Shown: positions 11,933-24,758 of the stretch, one piece after another
Layout: every line of letters starts with the position of its first letter
How positions within the stretch are numbered: the stretch's first letter is position 1
NCBI GenBank assembly: GCA_018697195.1
Contig: CM031864.1
Span: forward strand, 11,909,970-11,973,969
Reading direction: 5' to 3'
Source of the DNA: Certhia americana
Lineage: Eukaryota > Chordata > Aves > Passeriformes > Certhiidae
Length of the DNA: 64,000 nt
Translations under genes and position numbers: made by a program
Notes under the pieces: model-generated
The model's input: the letters and a program-made list of their open reading frames with translations, nothing else
The model's database searches: none
What the model was told of the DNA's origin: nothing

Positions 11933-14900
11933 CTATTTGCCATTTGTTCACCATGGCTTAAAATCAACTGTCTGCTTAAGTGCTTACTGATAAAGTTGTA
12001 GAATGTTTCTTGGAATGAAAGGTCAATTGCCTGGTGTCTGAAAAATAAATTCATTCTAACATGATGGTCCCAATTCTTTGTTTCAGTGTGGTTTGGCTCT
12101 CCTGTAAGCAGCTCTCATTTGTCATCTGGAAAGGTTCAAATGACCATCTTCTGGCTAATATGCTGCTGCCACGTTTCGTCATTTTGGACTGAAAGCTAAA
12201 CTTAGTCCAGTTTCCCAGACAAACTCTCTAAATGGTGGGAGTTGTATGCTTTGCATCCTGTGATTCTGGAAGTAGATGATGATATATTTTTGCTTTGGCA
12301 CAAAGACAGAAATCAAACACACAAGTTCTAGAATTTTACAAGCATCCCACAGCCACAGAATGAATTTTATTACAATATTTTTGCAGCCTCACTATCAGTG
12401 GCAAATATGCACAATTTAAAGTAGATTTGTTTGTAAGACTAGCCTATAATGTGTGTTTGCATGCATGTCCACATTCTGGTGGACAGATAAGAAGGGTCAA
12501 TGTCACTACAGACTTTGTCTCTCGTATCCCCTGTCTTTCTGGATGTAGTTTCTGGATTCTCAGTCTTTTTTTAGTTCCTAAACTTCTTTTCTCAGAGATT
12601 CTCTAATACAGATACAATATTCTTAATATTTTCTGAATTGGATTGGAGGCATAAGTGGATTACTACACTTGACTAGAATAAAGCTTTATTTTTAGCAGTT
12701 CAGGCCTTCATATTCAAGAGCAACAGAATACTTCACATTTTTCAACTGGAAGGTTGATGTTCTCCCTTAAAGAAGCTGTAAATAAACACTACTTTCTGTC
12801 AGTTTGTTGGTTTAGTTGCTGTCCTGTGCTTAATAGATCAGATTTTTTCTTTTGTGGCTTAAGGCAAAACTCCTCAGGAGCAATAGTCTGAGATTTTTCT
12901 AGACTTTTTCCTCACTCCAAAACCTTTCAAAATCTTTTAGTAAAGGATATAAACTAAAGGACAAGTGAAACTGTTGCCTTTACTGACACCTAAATTGAAC
13001 AATACTGTTGTCTCCTGCAGGTCTCCCTGGTATTTTAAGGAATACTTACTAAAAAAAATAATCTGACAAAATAATAAGAGACTGGACATAAGTCAGAATA
13101 ATGTTCTGACTTAAATCCAGTTTATTTTCTCTCAGTTGGCTTTCATCTAAGCAAACAAGGGTTTGATTCAATTTTCCAAGTCATTGTATTATGTGCAAGT
13201 CTAACTTGGCTGTCAAGGACAGTTTCTCAAAAAGGTCTTTTTGCATAATCTGTGCTTTTCAGAGCCATCTACTTAAATTTAGAATCTAGGAAAATAGGAG
13301 ACTGCAGATAATTTATTTGCATTTTTTTGTAATGGGACAAGGTATTTGTTAACTGCAGGTGGTTTAACAGCAACAGAAATTTCTGATCAGCTACAAGAAT
13401 TTGAAGTTTTAGTCTCTTAGTTTAAATTCTTCCTGTCTCAGCTTTTGCATATTTCTAGGAAACTTGTGCAAGGTCAGCTCTGACTTGTACTCAAATGGGA
13501 TTAATTAGCCTGCTTTCTGTGAGGCTTGACCTATACTGCCCAAAAGAAAGGTTCTCACTTCTTTCTTAAGCTCTGCTTTTGAAAGGAGGATCATAACAGA
13601 GCAGTATAGTAAGTTAAAGATTAAAAATTTGTGCTCTGATGGTTTATTCACAATTCTTGCTTCACCAGGATTGTCTTTCCAGGGCAGATACATGCAGGAT
13701 TCCTCAGTTTAAGTAATGAGACTACTGGTTGTCCTGACATAAGGAATTTGGTTTGCTAAGTGTTTAAAGCATTTTTTTTTTAGCCATTCAGGAATTTGAA
13801 GACATTTTATGTTATTTTGTTGCTTTTGAAGCAAACTATGTGCTCCAAAGGATAGGTTGGGAAAAAAAAATTGAAGTAGAAAAAGAACAGGGAGGGAATA
13901 GGCTGGGACAGAGAAATCAATACAGCAAGTATTTTGAGCAGTACTGAGTCACCCTACAGAGGTGTTGACAACAGGCTTGAATGCTTTTGTAAGTCAAAAC
14001 ACATTTCCGTGGTATAAAGATGCAGCACAGACCTCCTTAAAAATGAATATTATGGCTTTGCATATTTTATTTGCTACCAATAACCAGATATCTGGGTAAA
14101 TAAGCACAACTTCATTAACAACAGCAAGGGCTCACTGGAGTAAGAATGAACAGAATTGAATTCTGCAGAGCTTCTGCTCTTATTGAAGCTTCAAGTTGGC
14201 AGCTAATGCTCTGCACAGAATTTCCAAGAAAAAAAGCACAACTTAATTAAAATCAGATGCCGAGACAAAGCTGTGTCCCAAGGTCAAGGTGAGTGGTGGT
14301 CGTTTGCCAGGAAATGTAGCAGTGGTTGCACCTGCATCTTTTGGGTTGGAGGCATGATTGATGTTTGAATAATGAAGAATCAAGTTATTACATGCAAATC
14401 ATGATTTAACAAAACAAACAAAAAAGGGTGTTTAATACTGCCTTACTTGATGGAGTTTTTTTTCTGCTTAACTTTTTAAGCTGTTTGAAAGTGCTGGGAT
14501 CTTGACTCTTTGACTGTGTCATATCAAATGTATTGCACCAGCTTGCTTTCTCAAACTGAGTCCAAAGCACTTCTAAGGCATAAATGCACTGTAGAAACAG
14601 AAGGTAAGCTTTGAAAATCTGCAAGTGAAACTTGCATTGTATCTTAAGGTAGTTGCAAGAGTTCAAAGACAAATAAGAACCATCCCTCTGTTTTAGAGAA
14701 TCCTTCCAGGACCAGAGAAGGTAGGGATTTTACTCTGGAAGTCTCCCAGGGCATGGTATTCATGTGGTGTTTCTGTACCCTGCTGTTCAGTTCTGCTGGG
14801 TATCCAAAGGAAAGTCTTGTCTGCTCTCTTCTGTCTGAAGTCAGGATAGCCTATAAATTGTTAATACATTCATCATAAGCTATGAAGTCGTTACTGCAGA

Positions 14901-15738
14901 GAAGACTGGTGCTATTTCAACTGCTGTGAAAATGTGTTTGTTTTGAGGGCTGCATAACTTGGAATAAATATTTCATTAAATGTGTTATGAATGATGTATT
15001 TAACAACTAGAGCAGGTCAGTAATATTCAGAATTAAATTTAGTGGGTTTTTATTAAAGGTTGCCTGTTTCAGTGGTGAATAGTTTAGTAAGCATGTGATG
15101 CTGTAAACAAATGCTTCATATGGTCTGTTATGAGTGCTTTATTAAAGAGTTAGTCAATATCTGCATTTACCAAATGAACTTAATTTATTGTATTTATTTT
15201 TTCCTAAGGGTTTCACAGTTCATTATAAATGATTTATTGAACATATGTAAAACAGTTTAGTAAGCTATGTTCTGCCTCTTAAAATGAATGCATTGCTAGT
15301 AGGGTTTGGTATTGTTAACACTTTGTAAGTGTTTGAACAATATTTATAAGTTAATAAAATATCATCAGAAAACACAGGGTTTTGTGGGTTTTTTCTTTCT
15401 TTCAGTTCCGTAGAAGTCATTGTAGATGATGTTAAAAGCATTTAGTCAGTCTGTAGTGTGGTGCTTTCTGTAGTCCACACTTACTGATAAAAGCAGTTGT
15501 GGGGACTCATCCAGTCCTGTTTTCTTAGGCAGCAACAGTGAATTCAACATTGCATGTGGAAAAGATGACACTAAAACCTACTTCATAGGAACCATCATCG
15601 AGGAAAACAATGCATGTGGCACTCTGACATTTTGAAAGTTATCCTGCCTTACATTCCAGACAGTGATGGGTGCTTGATATATTTTAAGACTGGTATTTGA
15701 AGATGGATTATTACCTTTTTCTGAGAATTTTCCTTTCC

Positions 15739-15755
15739 TTTTTTTTTTTTTTTTT
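15739..15755 (+). repeat. T17 tract
   Basis: Seventeen uninterrupted T, preceded by a CCTTTCC pyrimidine run. No acceptor-like AG follows immediately, and no reverse polyadenylation signal lies nearby. Confidence 0.95.
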
Positions 15756-16532
15756 GTATAGCATATCTGTCAGCAAAGAAAACAGTTTTTCTGCTTTAGA
15801 GGCCAGAGCAGTCTTCAGTAAGGGAAATAATAAATAGGACATATTCCCCTATTCAAGCTGATCTTCGCAACTGTGGCTAATATTATTGCTAGCTGGGCTG
15901 TGAATGTCCCAAAGAGTGAGTTTGTCTGGCAGAGTAACATTGGTGAAGGAAGCAAGAACCCGAATGAGAAACACAGTCAGAAACCCAAGGACAAGGTGGG
16001 AGCTGCGTGGTCTCTGCTTTGGGGCAAGGTCCTCATCCCATTCTAGCAGTTGTGTCTTTTTGTTTCCTATTCCAGCACTGCCATGAATTAACAGGTTTAA
16101 TTATTATATATCTTGACTGACCCTCAAAATACTTTGAGCCTCAACCAGTTGGTCTCACCGTCCTGCCAACGTGCCCTTATCTTGTGGAAACTAAAGGAGT
16201 CTGATTAGAGCTCTGTGAATGGGATTTGTATGTGGGGGTGGCATCTGAGGCAGCTTTTAAGCATACTGTGGACGCAAAAAGTATTTTTGTTGACATCATG
16301 AAACCCTCTAAAGGCCTTGTCTGTGGCAAGGGTATGGGACTACAGAGCTGAATATGGATATTTATAAGCAGCCTACAAAGTAGAAAAAAACCCCCACACT
16401 TCATTTTGATTGCTGTTCTGTGAAATGGTGTATATCACACATGAATAATTCATAATTTAAAAGCTTAGCTGAAAGTACCTTTAGAATGTGCAGCTGTGTG
16501 TGAATTGCCCCTGGTTGTTTAGCTATTGGTTA

Positions 16533-16556
16533 TTTTTTTCTTTTTTTTTTTTTTTT
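16533..16556 (+). repeat. T tract with one C
   Basis: Seven T, one C, then sixteen T. Low-complexity pyrimidine tract with nothing else recognisable beside it. Confidence 0.95.
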
Positions 16557-17264
16557 AACAATATATGATGAAAATTAATTTGGATTTGTAGTATGGAAGG
16601 AGAAACAAATGTCAAAATATTTTTTCAAGGACTATATCTGGAGAGAGCATACAAAATTGTAAATGTAATACCACATGCATGAAAGAAGAAATAAGAGTAA
16701 ACATGAAAAATACTTTCTCTATAACTATGCCCTAGAAGCAGAGGCAGCAGATAGTGAGAGTGTTGGAAGCATCATGCTGGGCACTGTTACTGTATCATTA
16801 CTGAAAAAGAGCATGGAAATGCAGGAGGTTGTTCACTCCTTCAGATAAAAATAAATATTCTTGTCTTGGAAGGGTATGTGCAAAGCATAGGTGAGCAGGA
16901 TTAATCCATTTCTTCCCACCATTCCACGTTCAAAAAGTGGTCTACAGTGGTCCCATAAATTTAAGCTGTTTGATGAGGTATTAGAGATTTTTGCCTCTGT
17001 CTCATGGTTTCTTAAAAAGCTCCAAAACCGAACAACTGTGCATGTAGAACCTCTTTCTGTAACTTTTGCTCTCCCTTCAGTTTTTCCTTCATTTTTGAGT
17101 TTCCCACAAGTAGTTTCTGTACAGTGTTGCTAGTACAAATTTTCTGAGCCCTTTGTAAAACTAATGACTAAAGTGTGTTGTCCTGAAATCTTCATATAGA
17201 AAAGTGCTTTAAGTAAAAGAACATTGTAAAAGACCGGATTCCTTTCAGTTAGTGAGTTCACAGC

Positions 17265-17570
17265 AGCAAAGAATAAACTGAGTTGAAAGGGACCCACAAG
17301 GATTGTTGACTTCTAGCACCACACAGGACCATCCCCCAAATGCACACTGTGAGCCCGAGAGCATTGTCCAAATGCTTCCTGAGCTCTGTCAGGCTGGTGC
17401 TGTGATCACTGCCCTGGGGAGCTGTTCCAGGGTCCAGCCATCCTTTGGGTGAAGAACCTTTTTCTAATGTCTGGCCTAAACCTCCCTTGATACAACTCAG
17501 GCCATTCCCTTGGGTCTCAATGGCCACCACAGAGAAAAGATCAGGTAGCTCAAGCATGGACAAGTACTCT
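17265..17570 (-). mobile_element. CR1 LINE 3' fragment, minus strand
   Basis: Read on the minus strand, this follows the CR1 3' end: a GGCCAGACATTAGAAAAAGG segment, TTCACCCAAAGGATGGCTGG, a GTGATCACAGCACCAGCCTG segment, GCATTTGGACAATGCTCTCG, a GATGGTCCTGTGTGG segment and GGGTCCCTTTCAACTCAG near the tail. About 300 bases are preserved, 5'-truncated. The minus-strand open frame of 101 codons here lies in the noncoding 3' region of the element and is not a gene. Confidence 0.9.
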
Positions 17571-18099
17571 CTCCTATTCAGACCTTTGAACTCTAGTGTG
17601 ACTGTACTGTGATGTTATCTTGAGGGCATTGTGAGCACACAGGAAATTATTAGACCTGTTGTTGTTTGTATTTGTTATAATTTGAATTAATCCAGAACAT
17701 CCTGTTCAATTCTTTGTACACTAAAACAAAATGTCCAGCCTGACTGGCAGTTTGATACTGGGTCTGGTTGTACATGTACAAGTCTGGCTTGACTACTTCT
17801 GTCCTGACTCCCTTCCCCTCCCGCTGGAATGTAAAGGCTGTTTAGGTGATTTTGGTGAATTCAGTCTTTAGGACCCCTCATTATGTTTTAGTGTGTCAAT
17901 TACTGACTGAATAGCTCAGTAATTTGGCTTTTTAAGGTCCAGATTTAATTTTGTATCCTCTCCTCCAAGCTATTTTCTACTGCTGTTAGCAAAATCTGCT
18001 TTCTTTCTGATTCAGCAAATGGATATGCAAAACCCTGAAATAATTTTCACTTTGGATGGTGACAACACAAATGCTGCATGATGTGTTGGCCATGACACG

Positions 18100-18165
18100 T
18101 AAGGGCTTGAGCCCAGAGCTCATAAAAGTCAATGGGAAGAAGCTCATTGACTAGATTGGATTTTA
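18100..18165. repeat. Old interspersed repeat core with TCAATGGGA and short inverted arms
   Basis: The stretch reads GAGCCCAGAGCTCATAAAAG followed by TCAATGGGAAG and CTCATTGACT. AGTCAATG (18127-18134) and CATTGACT (18145-18152) are exact inverted arms. As I recall, turtle, crocodile and bird genomes carry many old repeats built on an AGTCAATGGGAnnn(T)CCCATTGACT core. The resemblance is good but short, and I cannot name the family. Confidence 0.4.
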
Positions 18166-20606
18166 ACTCAATCCTCTTGCTAGCAGAAAAGAAAGCTTGA
18201 TGGGATAAGAAGTCTTGCATGTCTGATACTGCATAAGAAAATATTTGTGCCTGATACATTAGGAGATTTGTGATCTTCTCAACAGTGTCAACACAACTGT
18301 GTGCAGTTCTTCTCAAGACATCGACATTATTTGGGTTAGTTGGTTTCAGCTTGTGCCTTTTACTCATTTCTTCTATGAATACTCTATTAACCCATCTCAG
18401 AAGCCCCATATCCTTGTTTCTATGCTCTTGCCTTGCTTTCTCCCCTCTTTATTCAGCCACCCTGCTCTTTGACTTGGATGTGATTTGTCTATTGCTCTCC
18501 ATGTTTCAACCACAAACAGAAATCCTTTTTATTTACAATATGGGCATTAAGGTTTGTGATGAACTGGAGAAAAGGCTCTTTGATTCCTGATGGCAGAGGC
18601 CACACAGAAGGATGGTGGTATGTGTTGAAAGGTGCACACAGCACAGTGGTAAAATCTGCATTGTCCTGGTCTCTCCAGTCTCTGGTGGATGTGTCTCCAG
18701 TCCCTGGCACAGACGTGCCACAGGAGCTTCCTATCTGTCACTAAATGTCCCAGAGGGTGTCTGATCGCGGTGTCAATCTTTTTGGATTAAATAGGACACA
18801 TTTCATAGCAATTTCAGTCTCTGGGTTTTGTTGTTTGACTTTTTTTTCCTCTGCAGTAATCTGCTGGGCATTCTTGTCTGAGTCTTGATACCAGAGTGTG
18901 GATGGAAAGTTGCGGGGAAAGCAGGGGGAACAGGTTTGGGTTTTTATTTCATTGTTTGTGAACCTGCTTCTGCCAGTCATGCATCTACTGTTGTTAGAAC
19001 AACTGAAATCTAGGCCCTGAATCTTAGACATTAGGAATATTAACTGAAAATACTAATCTATTGCAGAGACTGCTCTATGAATATGAGAGTTTTCTTCTGT
19101 GGATTTTTACTGTCCTTCCCCAGGGAGCCTGGTGAGAGGCTTATGGAGGTGTCAGAGATAGTGGATATCCAAGCCCAGTGTGCTCTGTTAATCAGGCAGC
19201 TGAAGAGGAGCCACATTCGGATTGCTGCCAGATGTTTTTCTCTGCACAGATTTTCAAGCTGTGAAGCCAGGGCCCTGCTGGGACTGATAAGGCTAGGCAT
19301 AGAGTATTGGAGATTGGCATCATGTTGGCCAAGACGTAACAATACAAAAGCCTGTCATGCTTGGGGTTTAAAAAAAAATTGCAGGATTGCTGGGACTCAG
19401 TCTCATTTTTGAAAAGCAGTTTAAGTATTTAGGCAGACAATAAGAAATATCCTTGGTGCCTGATTTCTGTTTCTCTGGTATCAGTGAGAATTTAGGTCAT
19501 AGGAGCCTGTGTGTTATTTGTAAGGTTCCCAAGGCCTCTGAGTTGCTTTTCAAGTATCTTACCTGAAGTGGTGTTTATTTTTGAGAGAGATAGTTTAAAC
19601 AGGTACTTGTAGATATGACTGAGCATTTTACAGCTGCTGTGTGGGATGCTCTGAGCTGTGTGATGTGGAGATCTGAGCCTTCCTGTTCCCATTTCTGTGA
19701 AGCTGCATTAGGGTAACCAGCAAGGCAATGATGCCTTTCATAAGCAGCTCTAGCATTGTGCCCATGGAGTTTGATGCTCCAGTCATCATGTGGACTTTAG
19801 GATATCATTGTAATAATAAGCAGGGAAATTACAGTAATGCACATATAAGCCTGTCTGTGAAAGGTGAGACCAGAGGCCTTCCCAGGAATAAAAGTCTGAG
19901 GCAAGCATCGACAGTTTTTCCCCTGCGCTCTTTCAGCTCTCAACCATCTGGGAGGGCAGGCCTCCTGAGTCAGCAGTGGTTTCTGTTTATTCTGAAACCT
20001 TTAATGAACTTCGTGAGCCTCCAGTCTGCTTATGAGCCCACAGAGTTTTATTGTGTCCCATGTCAAGGACTGCCACATGCACAGGAAACACCTCTAAATT
20101 CACTAGGTGTGGCCTGTTTCTGTTCTTGAAATGGATGCTGAAAAACGATCCCTCCTTAGCCTCTTCATACCACTCCAAATACTTTTTCCCCAGCTACTCG
20201 GAACATTAGGGGAGGAAGATTCTCAATATAATTTTTCTGTGCAGTCTATAGAGGTCTACCATTAGCTGAAGAGAAGCTTCTCTTTCAGTAAAAGACAGCT
20301 GTTTACAAATTTTGAATGTGGAAAATAGTACTGTAGCATTCCATCTGATTAAATATGACACTGACATGGGTAACATCAGTACAATATTATGTAGCTTTTG
20401 TTGTATTTAAAGATGTTGATGCACATTCAAGCCCCAACTGTGGCCCTTGGTGACTGGGAGTTTGTTGGTACATAAGTAACCCATGTTCTCATTACCTGAT
20501 CATTAGGCTGGAAGATGGGAAGTCCTGTATTTTAATCCTTAATCAGGTTCTTTTCTTAAATGGGAGACAATCTGCTTGTATTAACTTTACTCAATTAACA
20601 CCACCA

Positions 20607-20628
20607 CCCCCCCCCCAAAAAAAAAAAA
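20607..20628 (+). repeat. C10A12 low-complexity run
   Basis: Ten C followed directly by twelve A, preceded by two CCA units. It is a composite homopolymer, prone to sequencing and assembly error. Confidence 0.95.
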
Positions 20629-21779
20629 TTGTTTAGAGAGTGTGTTCTTTTATCATGAGAATCAACCAGCCAGAATTTTGTAAAAACACAAGAGCATTCT
20701 TTAAGTAATTCTGATATTGTTGATTCTTTATTTTTAAATGTTAACATCTGGGATAATACTGATGTTAAACTGTCCTCATGTATGTCTGCATTAAGAAGAC
20801 CTTGTAGTAAATAGTAGAGCAGTGCAAAGGCGATGTATTACATGTAAATATCAGAGAATTTTAAAAAAGTTATTATTCTGTTGGAAACTTGCAAACAGTG
20901 TCTGCAACATTCAAGCTGTCTTTTCAAGTCACATCTTGGTTAGGAAGATCAAATTGTGGCAGCTAATGGATATAAATGCTTCAATGCTGGGTATATTAAA
21001 TAAAGAGAAAAACATCAATATCTATTGCTTGTTAGCAGTGGTTTACAGGCCCCATTGCCTAGAAATACATTTTCTTAACCCTCGAATTCTGACTTTCTGA
21101 TCTTTTTTCTAGGTACTGCAAAAGCTTAAGCTTTCCAGACAGCACTCTAGACATTACTGGGCATATAAGGAAAATTAAATTCCACTGTAAAACTGCTTTT
21201 TATTACTATACCCACTGGTACTAGATCTTGTCCCTGCTAGACTTTTGTTGATGAAAAATATAGTCCAGAAACAAGAATGATAGAAGTGTTGTAATTAACA
21301 GATCCATCTATGTTTATTTTAAAGCTCCCTTGTCCACAAAAAATATTCTCCATTCTAGTTTGTTGGTGTGATTCATGTTAATACAGATCTATTGCATGGG
21401 ATCAGTATAAAGATAACCTTTGACAAACAAAAGAAAGAAAGCCAAATAAAGCATGGAGTCAGAATAACAGGATTGTTTTAGTTATCCAATTACAAAATAT
21501 CTTTTGTAGGCCTTACAGCACCATTATGCATTAGCATCTTTGGGTTTATTTGTTAAATAACAGTAGGCTTTAGCTATTATGTATTTGGTTTTACAAACCA
21601 TTGTAAATTGTAACCATTTTTTTGCAGACCTAGTGCAAATTACAATTGCTTTTGTGAAAATTGTGTATGAAGCAAAACTATTATAAGCTGCGTGCGAAAG
21701 ATGTATTGCAAGACATAGCTGCTTTTGAGAAATGTATAGCCAAGAAACCACTTATGTAAGAATATAACTTAGACACAAG

Positions 21780-22075
21780 TGTAAAACAGATCAGAAAAAG
21801 GACACTGAAGAGGAAAAAGGGCCCTCCTCCTGAGAAAAGACAGTCGACCCCCAGCAACCAACTGAGCAGGCGCAGCCATGGAGAAATGAAGGAGGAGAGG
21901 GCTCTGAGGAAATAGAAACTAGAAACTCAATAACTAGAGAGAAGTGCTGCACTAAGGTGTGTGCCATTGGTGGAGTGGTGACTCCCTGGTACACCCAGGC
22001 TGTTCACTTGCTTTGGATTTGCCTTATATCTAATAAATGAATTGATTAAGATTTTCCTGAAAGCTGCAGTTCATA
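21780..22075 (+). mobile_element. Candidate solo LTR of an endogenous retrovirus
   Basis: The segment begins TGTAAAAC and ends TTCATA, which fits the TGT...ACA ends of retroviral LTRs with one C-to-T change. The five bases ACAAG stand directly outside both ends (21775-21779 and 22076-22080), as a target-site duplication would. An AATAAA polyadenylation signal at 22032-22037, preceded by GGATTTGCCTTATATCT, sits near the right end, where the R/U5 junction is expected. At about 296 bp it is short. No internal retroviral sequence flanks it, so it would be a solo LTR left by recombination. A TATA box is not clear. The duplication is only five bases and the right end is not canonical, so the call is tentative. 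Confidence 0.5.
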
Positions 22076-22079
22076 ACAA

Positions 22080-22920
22080 GTTCAGTACAGATATGCATTC
22101 ATTTTAATACTATAGCAAGTCTAGATTTATTAAAATAAAGCTCTGGACCAAGGAGAGGCATCTTTCATTCCAGTCTCTGTGGATGGGGTCAAGTGACTTG
22201 TCCTTTCTTGTTCTTAAAATTTCACCTTCTATTCCTACTTGAGGATAATGCTGAGCTGAAAAAAAGCCTGCATAAAATCGGAAAAAAATTCTCCCAAAAC
22301 ATTATCACCAACACAAAACCCCCCAAAACCCAACCCCTAAAGTGTCTGAGAAGTTCTGAGAAGATGGTAGAAGATCAGTGTACAGTAATTGCCTTTTTAC
22401 ATCCTGCTTGTGAGCAAGTTGAAGATGTTTTTCACAGGTGCCCATACAGAATGGCATGGTTTAAAATAGTATGGAACACATCAAAGTCTTCCTGTCCCTC
22501 AAATGTCTCTGTTTTTCATGGCAAAGTGTGACCTAGATTCCTCACTTCTTGCCTACAGCAAAGCTTTTCCCTGCCACATAAAATGAGGGTTTAAGAAAAG
22601 CTGCCCTGGAACCAGTCCTTGCATTGCAGATCCCTTTTGGAAGAATTCTGGAAGTGTCATAGGCTTTCTAATGAGGAATGGCCAAGAGGATTCTGTTTTG
22701 TACTGTAAAGAAACACAAGGAGCACAACAGGCTCCGTGGTTTTGCTTTCACGTGGTAAGCAGAAGAGACTCCATGCTGATGAGAGGAATGGGTGTAGGTA
22801 TGGGTGTTATCTTTGCCATGGGTGGTAATGTCTGTTCTGCCTTTGGGCACCAGGTTTGCTGCAGAGCCCAGGCAGGCTGGCTCCTGGCACAGACAAGTGG
22901 GGTCTGCACAAGCCTGAGTT
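22080..22920. other. Gene-free DNA between the two LTR candidates
   Basis: No supported gene. Base composition rises in G+C toward the right. The overlapping minus-strand frames of about 150 codons that start here run antisense through the next LTR candidate and have no recognisable domain. Confidence 0.55.
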
Positions 22921-22924
22921 GTTG

Positions 22925-23220
22925 AACTTTGGGGTGAAATGCCAGGTTCAAGGGGGAATGTGGAAGGCATTTTGGGAAGGCTGTACCTTCCTGGTACCTC
23001 GGCTGTGGGGGAAGGAAGGGAGCGCCATGTGACAGGGAGTTCAGGATAAAAGGGGGCTGTGCCCTCCAAAACCCTGAGAGAGAAAACTCTGTGGGTGTGC
23101 CCCGGTGGGCTCTGTCCCTCCATTCAAATAAAGGGGCAGGACTCCTCTGTCTCCTTTCTGGACATAGACATCTGGTGTTTGTGGATTGTCCGAACACAGC
23201 TCAGGAGCCTTTTTACACGT
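22925..23220 (+). mobile_element. Candidate solo LTR of an endogenous retrovirus, boundaries uncertain
   Basis: A GC-richer block shows the order expected of an LTR read on the + strand: a TATA-like GGATAAAAGGGGGC at about 23043-23056, a short transcribed stretch with ACTCTGTGGGTGTGCCCC, an AATAAA polyadenylation signal at 23127-23132 about 80 bases downstream, then a T-rich U5-like stretch ending near TTTTTACA at 23217. This spacing is typical of avian endogenous retrovirus LTRs. I could not find a convincing target-site duplication, so the ends are approximate. No retroviral genes flank it. The two open frames of about 150 codons on the opposite strand are by-products of its composition. 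Confidence 0.45.
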
Positions 23221-24732
23221 TGTTCTTGGAGCTTTTCTCTGTTCCTTTTACGGAAGGTGGGGACCGAGGTATTGTTTTTCCAGCAGAAAAACTTAGATAG
23301 CTGTAGGTGGGTGCCTTCCCCCTCCCGACCCCAGGCACACATAAGCAGTTAATTGTAACTTTTAGGTTTAATTGGGGTTTGAGGGAATAGTGGGCCAGGC
23401 ATTATTTCCATATTGTGCTTAAGAATTGTTAAAGGGCTGTAGGGACCAGTTAGGACACTTCTCAATAACTGGGATTTTCAATTACCTGGTCCCTTTCACC
23501 TTTCAGGACAAGTACTCAGAGCACTAACAAAATTCTAGTAGCTGGTGTTCTGTCAACAGTCCTATATAGCAGCTCTGATTTCTGAAAGTGTGATCAGTGT
23601 GGGATATATAATATCCATGGGGGTTTCTAGGTCAGCTGGAGCTTTGTGTTCAGAGAAATTGAGCAGGGGCTGCTCTGGGCGCTTCCACAAAGTGGTCTTC
23701 GTGTGGAACAGGATTGTGAGGTTTTTACATCCCTGCTGCAGCAGGAAGGAAGATAAAATAATGCATATTACCTTAATTTACTGTATTGTGTCTTCACTTC
23801 TAAGTCTCACATTGCTTTCAGCCATTTGTAAGGTCAAGGGAGACCTGTCTGTAACAGCAGCTGTTTTCTGTCCTAGTAGAAAGTTCCTAACTGAGTAAAA
23901 TATTTGGTCTAATTCTATAAATCCTGTAACGTTAGAGATGGTCTTCGTGAAGCCTGTGATCACTGCAATAAATATTTACTTACAGCTTCAAGATGGCAGT
24001 GCATATTTATTTATTTACCCTGCAAAATCTCCTTTTTGTTGTTTCTTGACAAATTGTCGAAGGTATTTGTTGCATGTAGGATTTGGAAGGAGGTTATTTT
24101 CCAGATAACTCTTGTATTTCTGCTTGGCAGCTTTAATATGACCTTTGTCCTAACCAAGTCTTAAGCTTTTTCCATAATTCTTAACAATTGAATGTTTCAT
24201 TCTTTGAAGCTCTCTGACTTCCATTCCATTTCGCTGACCTAGCTTTTGGTGGTTGGGATTGATTGCTGGGATGATCTAAGCTGCTGTCTACTAAAGCCTT
24301 AAATACTCTCCTTTGTATAAAGATAAAATTATTTCTTAGCTTCTTGTCTGGAGTGTAGTTAGAAGAAACAAATTCAGATGCTTTTTTAACTTCAGTTTTC
24401 TTCTTGGGAAAGTGACCCAGCTTGGATTTTGCTTAGAATAGAAACAAATAAAAGTGTAAACTGGATTTGCTGAGAGCAGACCTACGAGAGATGAGACAGC
24501 TCTGTGCTTTGTGCTGTGGGACACCCAAGACCAGGGGAATTGTTCTTCAGGCAACTTCTGGTTTTAAAAATCTTTGAGGAAAGCGATGGGTGCTGCTCAT
24601 AATGTGCTGCTGGTCTCTGAAATCCTGGAGGAATGTTACTGTGGCTTTGGAGACAATCCAGGAGTGCTGTGTGTTGACATTTGTTTTGCATTTTTCACTT
24701 TTTTTCTTTACATTTTCTTAATCCCACCTTAA

Positions 24733-24758
24733 TTTTTTTTTAATTTTTTTTTTTTTTT
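24733..24758 (+). repeat. T9AAT15 tract
   Basis: Nine T, two A, fifteen T. A low-complexity region continues at lower density to about 24800, with several further T runs. Confidence 0.9.

Larger units (their letters stand above)
10760..17250. other. Gene-free unique AT-rich DNA with T tracts
   Basis: No supported gene or interspersed repeat. It holds + strand T tracts near 11894, 15739 and 16541. Open frames are 60-90 codons and show no domain. A strong polypyrimidine-AG occurs near 11396, but the frame after it ends without a convincing splice donor, so I do not call an exon. Confidence 0.6.
17580..21770. other. Gene-free DNA between CR1 and the first LTR candidate
   Basis: Apart from the old repeat core at 18100-18165 and a C10A12 run at 20607, I recognise nothing here. 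The longest open frames are 120 codons on the minus strand (18047-18409) and 133 codons on the + strand (19728-20129). Neither shows a domain, a conserved motif or compositional difference from its surroundings, and frames of this length are expected by chance in 64 kb. Confidence 0.6.

Noticed and set aside
17258..17563. A minus-strand frame of 101 codons
   Set aside because: It lies in the noncoding 3' region of a CR1 LINE.
18047..18409. A minus-strand frame of 120 codons with protein-like composition
   Set aside because: It overlaps the old repeat core at 18100, shows no family resemblance, and its length is within chance for 64 kb of DNA.
19728..20129. A + strand frame of 133 codons
   Set aside because: No domain or motif, no codon-use signal visible, and overlapped by an opposing frame.
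22668..23197. Two overlapping minus-strand frames of about 150 codons, the longest in the window
   Set aside because: They run antisense through an LTR-like block in different frames at once, have no recognisable domain, and their length follows from the GC-rich composition.
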